Shown: piece after piece, positions 20,298 through 31,125 of the stretch
Position numbering within the stretch: position 1 is the stretch's first letter
Layout: each line of letters starts with the position of its first letter
NCBI GenBank assembly: GCA_028689025.1
Contig: JAQTXA010000004.1
Location: 62,001 to 126,000 of the forward strand
Reading direction: 5' to 3'
Length of the DNA stretch: 64,000 bases
Source: Aliarcobacter sp.
Lineage (GTDB): Bacteria > Campylobacterota > Campylobacteria > Campylobacterales > Arcobacteraceae
The notes under the pieces: generated by a model
What the model saw: the letters and a program-made list of their open reading frames with translations, nothing else
What the model was told of the DNA's origin: nothing
Database searches by the model: none
Program-made: the position numbers and the translations under genes

Positions 20298-21433
20298 CAA
20301 TTATTGGAGCTGGAGCCAGCGCTTTGATGTTAGCTTCAAATTTGGATAAAAAGAAATACAATAATATTTGCCTAATTGATGCAAGTGCAAAAATTGGCTC
20401 AAAAATAAAAGTTTCAGGTGGAGCAAAATGTAATATTACAAATGAGCTTGTAACTTCTAATAATTATTTAGGAGATAGGGAATTTGTTGGCCAATTATTA
20501 GAGAAGTTTTCCAAAAATGATTTATTAGCTTTTTTAAATAAAAATGGTGTAATGCCTAAAATAAATCCAAAAATTGTAAAAGGAACATATTTTTGTAACA
20601 CTTCTCAAGATGTTATAGATATGTTCACAAAACTAACAACTCATGTAAAAAAACATTTAAATACAACCGTTCTAGACATAGATTTTAATAAACATTTTAA
20701 AATAAAAACTGATTCTAAATTGATTGAAGCAAAAAAAGTTGTAGTTGCAAGTGGTGGTTTATCTTATCCAGTTTTAGGAGCATCTTCGATAGCTTTTGAT
20801 ATAGCAAAAAAGTTTGAACACTCAATTATAAAACTTGAACCTGCACTTGTTGGATTTACTGTTCAAAAAGAGCAGTTCTGGTTTAAAAATCTTTCAGGAA
20901 TTTCAATGCCTGTTTTTACTTTTGTAGATGAAAAGAGTTTTGAAGGTTCACTTTTATTTGCCCATAAAGGCTGTTCTGGACCTGTTATTTTAACTAGTTC
21001 ACTCTATTGGAAAAAAGGAAAAATGGCAATCGATTTTTTACCAAAACAAAAAATTGAAACTTTCTTTCAAGGAAATAAAATCATATCATCAGCATTACCT
21101 CTTCCAAAAAGATTTATTCAAGAGTTTTTATTAAGTGTGGAACTAGAAGATAAAAATGTATCAAAATTAACAAGTGAAGAAAAAGATAAATTAAAATTAT
21201 TAAAACATTATGAATTTTCACCAGCTGGAAATTTTGGATATACAAAAGCTGAAGTTACAAAGGGTGGAATAAATACTCAGGAAATAAACCACAATAGTTT
21301 TGAAAGTCTAAAACAAAAAGATTTGTATTTTATTGGAGAGTGTTTGGATATTACAGGAGAGCTTGGAGGTTTTAATTTTCAAATAGCTTTTAGTGAGGGT
21401 ATGATTTGTGCAAAGGCATTGAATAGTATATAA
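20285..21433 (+). CDS. HI0933-like NAD(P)/FAD-dependent oxidoreductase; true start uncertain
   Basis: Frame open from after TGA 20279-20281: (ATC ATC) YDIAIIGAGASALMLASNL...KIKVSGGAKCNITNE...GGFNFQIAFSEG; first ATG in frame (20324) would omit GxGxxG. Confidence 0.8.
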   Translation: MYDIAIIGAGASALMLASNLDKKKYNNICLIDASAKIGSKIKVSGGAKCNITNELVTSNNYLGDREFVGQLLEKFSKNDLLAFLNKNGVMPKINPKIVKGTYFCNTSQDVIDMFTKLTTHVKKHLNTTVLDIDFNKHFKIKTDSKLIEAKKVVVASGGLSYPVLGASSIAFDIAKKFEHSIIKLEPALVGFTVQKEQFWFKNLSGISMPVFTFVDEKSFEGSLLFAHKGCSGPVILTSSLYWKKGKMAIDFLPKQKIETFFQGNKIISSALPLPKRFIQEFLLSVELEDKNVSKLTSEEKDKLKLLKHYEFSPAGNFGYTKAEVTKGGINTQEINHNSFESLKQKDLYFIGECLDITGELGGFNFQIAFSEGMICAKALNSI

Positions 21434-21512
21434 AAAGTTATTTTTTATATATGTTTTATTGAATTTTAGGTATTATCACGACTAATTCCCTATATATTAA
21501 AAAAGGTTATAT

Positions 21513-22919
21513 ATGTTTTTTGGAAACAACAAGAATTTAGAAGATAAAGTTTTACTTTTAGATAAAGAGATAGCTGATTTGAGAAATCAACTACTTTTAA
21601 AAGATAAAGAGAAAGAAGAGATTCAAGAGAGTTTTTCTAAACAGTTGGAAAATTTAGCTACTCAAAATGAAAAAAAGATTGAAGTGTTTAGACAAATTGC
21701 AGCCCATTCTCAAGAAGAAGGCTTAGTCGTTTTTGATAATAACAATAAACTTATTTTTTCAAATACCCTTGCTAGTTCAAATATAAAAGATTTCTCAGTT
21801 GTTTTAAATGCTGTTTTAGAAAATAGTGATCGTTTAATCCTTGAAGATTGTGAAGCTAATATTGTTGTAAAAAACTATGAAAACTATAAAATTGTTTCAT
21901 TACGAAGAACTTCAATCCATGATAATAAAGATGGTGGATTATTAGATAGACACAATAAAAATATGACTAAATCTTTAGATAATACACAAAAAACATACCT
22001 TTCTTTACTTGATGAACTTCAAGAGATGTCAAAAGAATCAAAAGAGACAGCAACTGGTTCAACAGAAGGTCTAAATTTAATTAATGAAATTGTATCTGAT
22101 ACAAATAATTTACACAAAGAGATTGAAGTAGAAAATGAAGTTGTAAATTCATTAGTTTCTAAAAGTAAAGATATAGCTCAAGTAATTAGTATAATCCAAG
22201 AAATCGCTTTCCAAACTAATATTCTTTCACTAAATGCAGCTGTTGAAGCTGCAACTGCTGGAGAAGCTGGAAAAGGATTTGCAGTAGTTGCAGCTGAGGT
22301 GCGAAATCTAGCAAATAGAAGTGCAGATGCAGCAAAACAGATAAAAGATGTTGTAACTTCAATTCAAAGCGAAACTGGAAAAATTAAAAATAGTTCAGAA
22401 ATAGTAGTATCTGTAGTAAATGAGACAAAAAATAGAATTGACATTTTAAGTAAATTAATGAATACATTCCAAAAAAATTCAAATAGATCAGTTTATGAAG
22501 TTGAAAGTATTTCAAATAAAATATTTATAAATCTAGCAAAACTTGACCACGTTATTTACAAAAATAATCTATATCAATTAATTTTTGGTGGAGAACATAA
22601 CTTTAATGCAGTTGATCACCATAACTGTAGACTTGGAAAATGGTATGACACAGGACTTGGAAAAGAACAATTTAGTTATGTTCCCTCATATAAAGGTCTA
22701 GAAAAACATCACCATATAGTTCACCATGAAGCAAATTTATTAGCAAAAGAGTGTTCAGGACATAATGTTTCTTGTTCAAAACAGTTAATTGAAGACAAAA
22801 TTGATTTAGTTGAAAATGGTAGTGAGCAAGTATTTATTTACTTAGATAGAATCTTAGAAGAAAAAAATGAAGTTCTTATGAAAGAGGCTACAAAAAAATT
22901 ATTTGATCAAGGAAAATAA
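21513..22919 (+). CDS. Soluble methyl-accepting chemotaxis protein with C-terminal CZB domain
   Basis: MCP hairpin ([43 protein letters not shown]); CZB-like [14 protein letters not shown]...HHIVHHEA; no TM segment. Confidence 0.92.
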   Translation: MFFGNNKNLEDKVLLLDKEIADLRNQLLLKDKEKEEIQESFSKQLENLATQNEKKIEVFRQIAAHSQEEGLVVFDNNNKLIFSNTLASSNIKDFSVVLNAVLENSDRLILEDCEANIVVKNYENYKIVSLRRTSIHDNKDGGLLDRHNKNMTKSLDNTQKTYLSLLDELQEMSKESKETATGSTEGLNLINEIVSDTNNLHKEIEVENEVVNSLVSKSKDIAQVISIIQEIAFQTNILSLNAAVEAATAGEAGKGFAVVAAEVRNLANRSADAAKQIKDVVTSIQSETGKIKNSSEIVVSVVNETKNRIDILSKLMNTFQKNSNRSVYEVESISNKIFINLAKLDHVIYKNNLYQLIFGGEHNFNAVDHHNCRLGKWYDTGLGKEQFSYVPSYKGLEKHHHIVHHEANLLAKECSGHNVSCSKQLIEDKIDLVENGSEQVFIYLDRILEEKNEVLMKEATKKLFDQGK

Positions 22920-22920
22920 A

Positions 22921-23298
22921 ATGAATAATGAAAAATACTCTATAGTTATAATTGATGATGAAACAGAAATTTTAAATGTTCTAAGTAGATATTTAACAAG
23001 AAATGCAAATTTTTCAGTTACAACTTATTCAAATCCAGTTAGTGCCTTGGGTGCCATTGGAAATTCAAAAGTTGATTTAATTCTTTTAGATATTATGATG
23101 CCTCAAATGAATGGATTGGAAGTTTTAGAAAAATTAAAAGCAAAAGACCCTGAACAAAAAGTGATTATGATGACTGCATATTCAACTTTGGATAAAGTTT
23201 TAAAATCACACAAAGAGGGTGCAACAAATTATGTTATGAAACCTTTTGATTCTTTACAAGCATTAGAGAAAAAGATATTAGAAGTTTTAAAGTCATAA
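22921..23298 (+). CDS. Single-domain response regulator
   Basis: IVIIDDETEILNVL, LILLDIMMPQMNG, KPFDS. Confidence 0.9.
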   Translation: MNNEKYSIVIIDDETEILNVLSRYLTRNANFSVTTYSNPVSALGAIGNSKVDLILLDIMMPQMNGLEVLEKLKAKDPEQKVIMMTAYSTLDKVLKSHKEGATNYVMKPFDSLQALEKKILEVLKS

Positions 23299-23302
23299 AC
23301 TA

Positions 23303-25324
23303 ATGAATAATAAAAGCCTAAGCGCTAGGTACTTTTTTTATTTTTTAATTTCACTTTTTGTAGTAATATTTATTATAAATATGTTTAAAAAAGATGAAAT
23401 AGAATACTCTTTAAATAATTACACTAAATTTGTAAATAAAGAGTATTCCAAATACTACAACGAATATAAAACTGACTCAGAATTAATCTATTTTAACGAG
23501 TTCATTAAAAATAAAGAACTTATTAAAATATTTAAAAACATTAATCAAAATAATATTGAAAATAGTAAAAAAGAGATTTATCAACATATAAAAGATAGTT
23601 ATTTTTTTTATAAAACTATGGATGTAAATGATATAACTTTTTATTCACCTTCAAATGAACCAATATTGAGTATGGAAGATAAATCTTCTGATGACAATAG
23701 TTCAAAGATTGTAAATGAAGTTATTTTAAGTAAAAAAGAGTTAAATAGTTTTAAAATAATTGATGATAATTATTACTTGGTATTTGCAAAACCAATATTT
23801 GATGAAAATTTAAATTTTTTAGGTGTATTAAATATTGAGTTTGATTTTAATTCTTTAATTAAAAAATTAGAATATAACAGTGAATTTTCATTTACAAAAA
23901 TAGTTTCTAATCAAATTAAACTCTCTAAAAACTTTTATTTTAATTTATCAAATTCTCAAAAGAGTTTAATGTTTAATAATATAGAAAAGTCAAAAGAGTT
24001 TTCATTAATCACAAAAAATCATGCTATTGATTTCCCACTTATTTTTATACCAATTTTAAAATCAACTGAAAATGATAATTTATATTTACTCGCTTACAAC
24101 ATGAATGAGGATTCTAATATTACTAAAATAGATAGATATTTTGATTTACTTTTTATAATAATTACCCTTTCAATTTTTATGATATTTTATTTTATTTACA
24201 AATTAAAATATTATAAGATGCAAAAACAGATTATAAATAAAAAGTATAAGGAGTTATATAAACAAATTGATGATTATGTAATCAAAGTTGAAACAGATTT
24301 AAATGGAATCATAACTTATGCCACAAAACCATTTTGTAAGATTTCAGGATATTCCCATAAAGAGTTAATTGGACGAAATATTAATCTTCTAAAACATCCA
24401 AATATTTCAAGTATTTTTTTTGAAAAACTTTGGAGTGAATTGAAAAAAAATAATGTTTGGGAAGGTGAAATAAAAAATCAAGATAGATATGGGAACTCTT
24501 ATTGGATAAAAGGAATTATTTTTCCAAAATATGATTTTGAAAATAAAATCATAGGTTATAGCTCAATTCGATCAAATATCACTGATACAAAACAGTTAGG
24601 GAAAATAAATAAACTTCTAAAAGAGGATTTATCAAATAAATTAAATGAGATAAAAATGAAAGACCAAACATTAATTGATAATACAAAAGTTCAATTAATG
24701 TCAAAAATCTTAGACTCCCTTGGTCATCAATGGAAACAGCCTATTTTAGACATATCATCACTAATTTATAATTTAAAAGTAATCATAAAAAATGAAGAAA
24801 ATAACAAGACAACTACTAATAAACTAGAAATAATTAAACAAACAGAGTTTGAATTAAAAAATTTATCGGAAGTTTTAAATGAAATAAAATATCTTTTTCA
24901 ACAAAATCAAGGAGAAAAATCAAACTTAATAGATGTTATAAAAGAGTCTATTTCATCTACAAAAGAGGAACTAGAACTAAATAAAATAAAAGTTATTTAT
25001 GATTTTAAAAGTCAGATTAATACAAATATTCCTTTTAATGAACTAAAAAATATTATATTTAATATGCTCAAACACACCATTGAACAAACAAAATTAAATA
25101 ATCAAGATGAAGTTCGAGTGCAAATTAGTGTTATGAAAGAAGATGATTTATTGATTAAAATTGAAGATAATATAAAAGGTGGAGATAAAAAGATAGATGA
25201 ATCTATCAATAGTTATCTATATTTAGTAAAACTTTTTGTTGAAAAAAATAAGGGTTTATTTTGGTTTGAAAATAGAACTTATAACACAACATATTTTATA
25301 AAACTAAAAGATGAGAGTAACTAA
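23303..25324 (+). CDS. Cache-PAS sensor, histidine-kinase-like with degenerate ATPase region
   Basis: PAS (GYSSIRSNITDTK), LGHQWKQPI H-box, weak N/G boxes. Confidence 0.8.
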   Translation: MNNKSLSARYFFYFLISLFVVIFIINMFKKDEIEYSLNNYTKFVNKEYSKYYNEYKTDSELIYFNEFIKNKELIKIFKNINQNNIENSKKEIYQHIKDSYFFYKTMDVNDITFYSPSNEPILSMEDKSSDDNSSKIVNEVILSKKELNSFKIIDDNYYLVFAKPIFDENLNFLGVLNIEFDFNSLIKKLEYNSEFSFTKIVSNQIKLSKNFYFNLSNSQKSLMFNNIEKSKEFSLITKNHAIDFPLIFIPILKSTENDNLYLLAYNMNEDSNITKIDRYFDLLFIIITLSIFMIFYFIYKLKYYKMQKQIINKKYKELYKQIDDYVIKVETDLNGIITYATKPFCKISGYSHKELIGRNINLLKHPNISSIFFEKLWSELKKNNVWEGEIKNQDRYGNSYWIKGIIFPKYDFENKIIGYSSIRSNITDTKQLGKINKLLKEDLSNKLNEIKMKDQTLIDNTKVQLMSKILDSLGHQWKQPILDISSLIYNLKVIIKNEENNKTTTNKLEIIKQTEFELKNLSEVLNEIKYLFQQNQGEKSNLIDVIKESISSTKEELELNKIKVIYDFKSQINTNIPFNELKNIIFNMLKHTIEQTKLNNQDEVRVQISVMKEDDLLIKIEDNIKGGDKKIDESINSYLYLVKLFVEKNKGLFWFENRTYNTTYFIKLKDESN

Positions 25325-27821
25325 GATGAGAATTCCATTTTATATTAAACTTTTTTTTACATTTATAATTTTTGCAATTTTTTTACTTGGTTTTGCTTCT
25401 TTTGCATTTAATAATTTTTATAAAATCAATAATGACAATAAAGAGAAAGAAGATATTGTAAATATTTTAAAACATCAAGAAAATAGTTTTAAAGCCTATA
25501 TAAAATCATTTGATGAGAAAATTTTTTTATTAAGTCAGAAAAACTTTTTGGAGATGGAAGATAAAGAGGAAGCAGTAGATTTATTAAAAAAAATTCTTTT
25601 TAATAATGAGAATATTTTAGAGTTTAAAGTAGTATCTTTTGATGCTCAGGAGATTCTAAAAGTAATAAATAAAGATGGAAATATAAAAATAGTTGAAGAT
25701 GATAAACTTCAAAATGTATATTCAAACTCTTATTATAAAAATGTTAGAACTTTAAAAGAACAAGAAATTTGGCATGATAATTCAAATATCGAAAAACCAT
25801 CAATTGTAAATTTTATACTAAGAGATAAAAATAATTTCTTAGTTTTAAAAGTAGATTTAAGTAATTTTTTTACAGATATTTATACGAATTTTAATAAAAA
25901 AACTTTAGTAATATCGAATAATGATATTGTAATAAATAGTGAATATAAAAGTTCTCTTATAGAAAATAAAAGATTTGAACTATATAAAAAAGAACTTTTA
26001 AATATAAAAAATAGTTATTCATATTCCACGAATGATTTTATGTCCGTAAAAACTTATTTAAACGAAAATAAGTATTTTATTTTTATTGTAAATATTGAAC
26101 ATGAAACAAATAATGGTTATTTCAAAGAATATTATAAATCAATAATTATTATAGGTTTGGTTTTATCAATTGTATTAGCTTTACTATTTTCAGAACCAAT
26201 CGCAAAACTAAATAAAAAAATGGAAGATGAAAATAAAAATCTAGATTTGAGCATTAAAAAAAGTTTTATAGAACTAACTGAAAATCAAGAGATTATTGAT
26301 AAACACATTATGTTCATTAGGATGAATAAAGATAATGTGATATTAGAAATAAGTACTGCTTTTTGCTATTTTTTAGGTTTTTCAAAGGGTGAATTAATTG
26401 GACATAATTATAAAATGTTAATTCATAAAGATACAAAACAAAGAGAATATATTAAATTATGGAAATTTGTAAAAGAGGGCAAACCTTATGTTGGTGAAAT
26501 AAAAGGAGTTAAAAAAGATGGAGAATCTTTTTGGGTTGATTTATTTATTGAGCCAAATTTCGATAGTTTTAAAAAAATAATTGGTTATACAATAATAACC
26601 TATGACACAACAAATAAGAAAAAAATTGAAGATTTATATTTGGATATAAATAATAAAGTAGAACAATATAATGCAATTTTTGAAAATGTTAATAGTGGAA
26701 TTGCACTAATTGATTTAGAGGGAAATTTTAAAAAACTAAATAGAACTTTTACAAAGTTCTTAGAGTACAAAAATGAAGAGTTATTGGATATGAAATGTAC
26801 TGATATTGTTCCTGAAACTTCAAAAGAACTTCTTTTAAAAATATTAAAAGAAGCACGTGATATTGGAGTTATTTCAAAGATTGAAAAGATTTTTATGAAA
26901 AAATATGGAAATCTTATTCATCTAGAATTATCATTAAGTCTTTTATCTGATAAAAAACATTTTGTTTTTGTGGTTAACTCTTTAGAAGATAAAAGAAAAT
27001 TACAAGAGCTAAATCAAAACCTAGAATTACGAATAAATCAAGAGGTTGAAAAAAGTGTTCAAAAAGATAAACTTCATCAACAAGAGCAGATTAAAAATGC
27101 AAAATTGACTTCTATTGGCTCACTTGCTGCCGGAATTGCCCATGAAATAAATACTCCACTAACTTATATAAAAGGTAATTTAGAGTTAATGGAGTACGAT
27201 ATTTTTGATTTACCCCAAAGTGAAATTCAAGAAAGAATGAAATTTGATAGTGAAAAAATAAAAGAGGGAATAAATAGAATTGCAAATATTGTAGAATCCA
27301 TGAGAGAAATGTCTCAAAGTAGTAAAGAAATCAAAGAGAAAATAAACATATATGCAACTTTGATAACCTCTTTAACAATGGCATATAATCGTTCTAAACA
27401 GGTTTGTAAAATATATTTAAATGATAAATTATTTGATATTGATTCCATAAATAAAAATGAGTATATCTTTTACTCAAAAATTCAAAAACAAAGAATTGAA
27501 CAAGTTTGGATTATTGTAATAAATAATGCTTTAGATGAACTTGTAAAAGTAGAAGATTATGAAAATAGATTTTTAAATATAAATGTTTTTGAAGAGAATA
27601 ATGAAGTAATTATAAGATTTAAAGATAGTGCAGGTGGAATAAAAGATGAGATTATAAATGATATTTTCGAGCCATTTATTTCATCAAAAGAACATAGTGG
27701 AATGGGTGTTGGATTAAATATTGCCAAAAAAATTGTAGATGAACAAGATGGAGTTATTAAAGCTTTTAATGAAGATAGTGGTGCTGTATTTAAAATTAGA
27801 TTGAAAAAGTGTGAAGAATAA
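25311..27821 (+). CDS. PAS-containing sensor histidine kinase
   Basis: Two PAS-like domains; AAGIAHEINTPLTYIKGN; NNALDEL; DSAGGI; GMGVGLNIAKKIV. Confidence 0.9.
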   Translation: MRVTKMRIPFYIKLFFTFIIFAIFLLGFASFAFNNFYKINNDNKEKEDIVNILKHQENSFKAYIKSFDEKIFLLSQKNFLEMEDKEEAVDLLKKILFNNENILEFKVVSFDAQEILKVINKDGNIKIVEDDKLQNVYSNSYYKNVRTLKEQEIWHDNSNIEKPSIVNFILRDKNNFLVLKVDLSNFFTDIYTNFNKKTLVISNNDIVINSEYKSSLIENKRFELYKKELLNIKNSYSYSTNDFMSVKTYLNENKYFIFIVNIEHETNNGYFKEYYKSIIIIGLVLSIVLALLFSEPIAKLNKKMEDENKNLDLSIKKSFIELTENQEIIDKHIMFIRMNKDNVILEISTAFCYFLGFSKGELIGHNYKMLIHKDTKQREYIKLWKFVKEGKPYVGEIKGVKKDGESFWVDLFIEPNFDSFKKIIGYTIITYDTTNKKKIEDLYLDINNKVEQYNAIFENVNSGIALIDLEGNFKKLNRTFTKFLEYKNEELLDMKCTDIVPETSKELLLKILKEARDIGVISKIEKIFMKKYGNLIHLELSLSLLSDKKHFVFVVNSLEDKRKLQELNQNLELRINQEVEKSVQKDKLHQQEQIKNAKLTSIGSLAAGIAHEINTPLTYIKGNLELMEYDIFDLPQSEIQERMKFDSEKIKEGINRIANIVESMREMSQSSKEIKEKINIYATLITSLTMAYNRSKQVCKIYLNDKLFDIDSINKNEYIFYSKIQKQRIEQVWIIVINNALDELVKVEDYENRFLNINVFEENNEVIIRFKDSAGGIKDEIINDIFEPFISSKEHSGMGVGLNIAKKIVDEQDGVIKAFNEDSGAVFKIRLKKCEE

Positions 27822-27870
27822 TAAAAGGTTATTTAAATACAATTATAAAAAATTTTACTAAAGAAGATAG

Positions 27871-28695
27871 ATGAGAATAGGTTTTATTGGCGATATTGTA
27901 GGTCGTCCAGGAAGAAAAATAATAAAAGATAATTTAATAAAAATTAAAAAAGAGTATGAAATTGATTTTGTAATTGGAAATGGTGAAAATGCAAGTCATG
28001 GTTTTGGTTTGACAATTGAGGGTGCAAAAGAGCTTTTAAAAAGTGGAATAGATTTAATAACTGGTGGAAATCACAGTTTCGATAAAAAGAAAGATATGAT
28101 GGTTTTACTTGAAACTGGGAATGTTTTACGACCTGATAATTATCCAGAAGGATTAGTGGGAAGTGGAGTTAAAATTTGTGAGATTCAAACGCCAAATGGA
28201 ATTGAAAAATTAGCTGTTATAAATCTAATGGGACAATATGGAATGCCAACTGTTGAAAACCCTTTCAATTGGGCTAAAAAATTAGTTTCAAATCTTCATG
28301 AGCAAGAGATTAAAAATATTTTTATAGATTTTCACGCAGAAGTAACTAGCGAAAAAAGAATAATGTTAATGATGTTTAAAAACCAAGTAAGTGCTATTTG
28401 TGGAACACATACTCATGTGGGAACAGATGACTTACAAATTTTTGAAAACACTGCATATTTAACAGATATTGGTTTAACTGGTTGTAGAGATAATGTAATT
28501 GGAATGGAGAGTAAAATTCCAATTCAAAAAGTAACAACTGGAATTGGTGGACATTTTGAAGTTCCAAACTCTTGTAAATCAATTTTACAAATGTTTGTTG
28601 TTGATATTGAAGATGGAAAAGCTCAAAGTGCATTTAAAATAAAAAAATATTGTAATAATTCAAAACTGTTTATTACTGAGGCTTTTGTTGATTAG
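27871..28695 (+). CDS. YmdB-family metallophosphoesterase
   Basis: MRIGFIGDIVGRPGRKII...GNGENASHGFGLT...GGNHSFDKK...GTHTHVGTDD. Confidence 0.9.
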   Translation: MRIGFIGDIVGRPGRKIIKDNLIKIKKEYEIDFVIGNGENASHGFGLTIEGAKELLKSGIDLITGGNHSFDKKKDMMVLLETGNVLRPDNYPEGLVGSGVKICEIQTPNGIEKLAVINLMGQYGMPTVENPFNWAKKLVSNLHEQEIKNIFIDFHAEVTSEKRIMLMMFKNQVSAICGTHTHVGTDDLQIFENTAYLTDIGLTGCRDNVIGMESKIPIQKVTTGIGGHFEVPNSCKSILQMFVVDIEDGKAQSAFKIKKYCNNSKLFITEAFVD

Positions 28696-29329
28696 TATTT
28701 CAAACTCTTATGAGCTTTTGTTATATTTAAAAAATCAAAATTTAATAGATGAAAGTTTAGAATTTTGGTGGCCTTCAAATAATGATTTTGAGATTTTAAT
28801 AGGTGCTATTTTAACTCAAAATACAAAATGGACAAATGTAGAAAAATCCCTAGAAAATTTAAAAAAATTAGATTTGTTAAATTTAGACAATTTAGCAAAT
28901 TGTGATTTACAACTTTTAATAGAAGCAATAACTCCAAGTGGTTTTAAAAATCAAAAATCAAAAAGATTAATTCAACTGTCAAAAAATATACTAAAAGATT
29001 TTGAAACTTTTGAGAACTTTTGTAAAAAAGTAAATCTTGATTGGCTTTTAAAACAAAAAGGAATTGGACCTGAAACTGCCGATGCAATTTTGTGTTACGC
29101 TTGCAAACAAGAATATATGGTTGTGGATAAATACACAGCAAAACTATTGGCAAGATTTGGCTATGAGTTTGATTCATATTACGATATACAGTCATATTTA
29201 GTATATGGAATTAATGATAATTACGATAAAATAAGCCAACTATATGGTTATGAAATCCCATTAAATAAAATTTATGCAAGGTTTCATGGCAAAATTGTCG
29301 AATTTATGAAACGAAATCCCAAAGGCTAA
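28685..29329 (+). CDS. Endonuclease III-family DNA glycosylase (MagIII-like)
   Basis: GAILTQNTKWTNVEK; HhH LLKQKGIGPETADAILCYA. Confidence 0.8.
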   Translation: MLISISNSYELLLYLKNQNLIDESLEFWWPSNNDFEILIGAILTQNTKWTNVEKSLENLKKLDLLNLDNLANCDLQLLIEAITPSGFKNQKSKRLIQLSKNILKDFETFENFCKKVNLDWLLKQKGIGPETADAILCYACKQEYMVVDKYTAKLLARFGYEFDSYYDIQSYLVYGINDNYDKISQLYGYEIPLNKIYARFHGKIVEFMKRNPKG

Positions 29330-30124
29330 TTGATGATTATAATTCCACAAACAAAAGGTGGCGTAGGTAAATCTACTGTTGCAATGCAAGTTTTAGCTCC
29401 ATATTTATATAAAAAACATGGTAAAAAAATTACATACATTGAAATAGATGATGAGAATAACGATTCAAAATCATTTACAAGAACTGAAATTGTAAATAAA
29501 AAAATGTTAGGAACAAATAGATTAAGTGAATTAGATGAACTTATCTTAATGGACGATAACCACGAAGTTATTGTCGATGTTGGTGGAAATAAAACTTCAT
29601 CTTTAGTTCTTGATGAGATTAAAAAAGTTGGCTCTTTTGGAAATGTTAAGTGGATTATTCCTTTAGGTGATGGTGAACTTGATGGGAAAAATGCAATAGC
29701 AACTATGAAAAAAATCAGAAAAATAGAAAAAAATCCAGAAGATAATATAATTTTTGCTTTAAATAGAGCTATTTCTATGGATGAAGATTATTATAATGAA
29801 CAATTTATTAACTTTTTTGGACACAAATATTTAGAGTCAAACTCTGTAATTTGTGATTTTGTAAAAGACCCAAAATATTTCCCAGTTAAAAATGACAAAG
29901 TAATTACAATGAGTAGATACTTAGGTTCAACTGTTTGGGAAATGGCTTATAATAACACTGATTTTGCAGCAAAAGCAATCCAAGCAAAAGAAGTTGGAGA
30001 TATTGAAAGTGCTAGAAAATATCTATTTTTTAGAAGAATTCAAACAGAAGCAAAAGATTATGTATTAAACACTTTAAATAAAATTTTTTGTGATTTAGAT
30101 AGATGGATTGAAATTAAAAAATGA
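29330..30124 (+). CDS. ParA/MinD-like P-loop ATPase
   Basis: Deviant Walker A PQTKGGVGKST; DVGG. Confidence 0.85.
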   Translation: MMIIIPQTKGGVGKSTVAMQVLAPYLYKKHGKKITYIEIDDENNDSKSFTRTEIVNKKMLGTNRLSELDELILMDDNHEVIVDVGGNKTSSLVLDEIKKVGSFGNVKWIIPLGDGELDGKNAIATMKKIRKIEKNPEDNIIFALNRAISMDEDYYNEQFINFFGHKYLESNSVICDFVKDPKYFPVKNDKVITMSRYLGSTVWEMAYNNTDFAAKAIQAKEVGDIESARKYLFFRRIQTEAKDYVLNTLNKIFCDLDRWIEIKK

Positions 30125-30369
30125 GTGATATGAGCTTTAAACAAGCAAAAGAGCTTGTTGAAAGAATGGAATTTTCAGAAATAGCTTTACGAAAAGCAGC
30201 TGATAATTTAGAAAAATCAACACAAAATTTTGGAATAACTTTAAAACACCAAGAAGATATTATAAATAAACTGCCTTATGCCGATAAAAAATTGTCGTAT
30301 CTGTTTATTGCTGTTGCTGTTAATATTGGATTGATTGTTGGATTAATTATAGGTAAATATATTTTATAA
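30121..30369 (+). CDS. Small coiled-coil protein with C-terminal TM helix
   Basis: ORF overlaps the ParA-like gene by 4 nt; LSYLFIAVAVNIGLIVGLIIGKYIL. Confidence 0.7.
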   Translation: MSDMSFKQAKELVERMEFSEIALRKAADNLEKSTQNFGITLKHQEDIINKLPYADKKLSYLFIAVAVNIGLIVGLIIGKYIL

Positions 30370-30397
30370 AAATAAGAAAATTAGGATAAATGTAATA

Positions 30398-31108
30398 ATG
30401 GAAAAACAAGAAAAAATCGTATCAATGTTCAATGATATTGCAGGAACTTATGATGTTGCAAATAGAGTTTTATCAATGGGAATTGATAAGTCATGGAGAA
30501 ACAAAGCTTGTAATTTAGCTTTTGATTTTTATGGTAAAAAAAGTATTAGCAAAATCGTAGATGTTGCATGTGGAACTGGTGATATGATTCTGTTTTGGAA
30601 AAAAGTTGCAAATGAAAACTCTATAAATTTAGAAAATATTGTAGGAGTTGATCCAAGCGTTGGAATGATGGAAGTTGGTAAAAAGAAACTTCCAGATGTT
30701 GAGTTTATTGAAGCTGGAGCTGCATCTATGCCCCTTGATAGTGATAGTGCTGATATTATTTCAATTTCATATGGAATTAGAAATGTAGTACAAAGACAAG
30801 AAGCTTTTGATGAATTTGCAAGGGTTCTAAAAAAAGATGGATTAGTTGTAATTTCAGAGTTTACAAAAAACAAAAAAGAGAAATTACTTGACCATTTAAC
30901 AGATTTTTATATGAATAAAATTCTGCCAGTTTTAGGTGGATTAATTTCAAAAAATAAAGAAGCATATACATATTTGCCAAACTCAATAGATGAATTTTTA
31001 ACAACTGAAAATTTATGTAAAGAGCTTAAACTTGCAGGACTTGAGCCAATTCACGTAAAAGCATTTTCAATGAATATCTCAACTTTAATAATCGCTAGAA
31101 AAATTTAG
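30398..31108 (+). CDS. ubiE: Demethylmenaquinone methyltransferase / UbiE
   Basis: MFNDIAGTYDVANRVLSMGIDKSWR; VDVACGTGDM. Confidence 0.93.
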   Translation: MEKQEKIVSMFNDIAGTYDVANRVLSMGIDKSWRNKACNLAFDFYGKKSISKIVDVACGTGDMILFWKKVANENSINLENIVGVDPSVGMMEVGKKKLPDVEFIEAGAASMPLDSDSADIISISYGIRNVVQRQEAFDEFARVLKKDGLVVISEFTKNKKEKLLDHLTDFYMNKILPVLGGLISKNKEAYTYLPNSIDEFLTTENLCKELKLAGLEPIHVKAFSMNISTLIIARKI

Positions 31109-31117
31109 TTTTCTAGC
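31094..31117. terminator. Hairpin overlapping 3' end of ubiE
   Basis: GCTAGAAAA-ATTTAG-TTTTCTAGC. Confidence 0.45.
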
Positions 31118-31125
31118 ATTAAAAT

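Noticed and set aside
30529-30873. 114-aa minus-strand ORF inside ubiE
   Set aside because: Antisense shadow of a well-supported gene.
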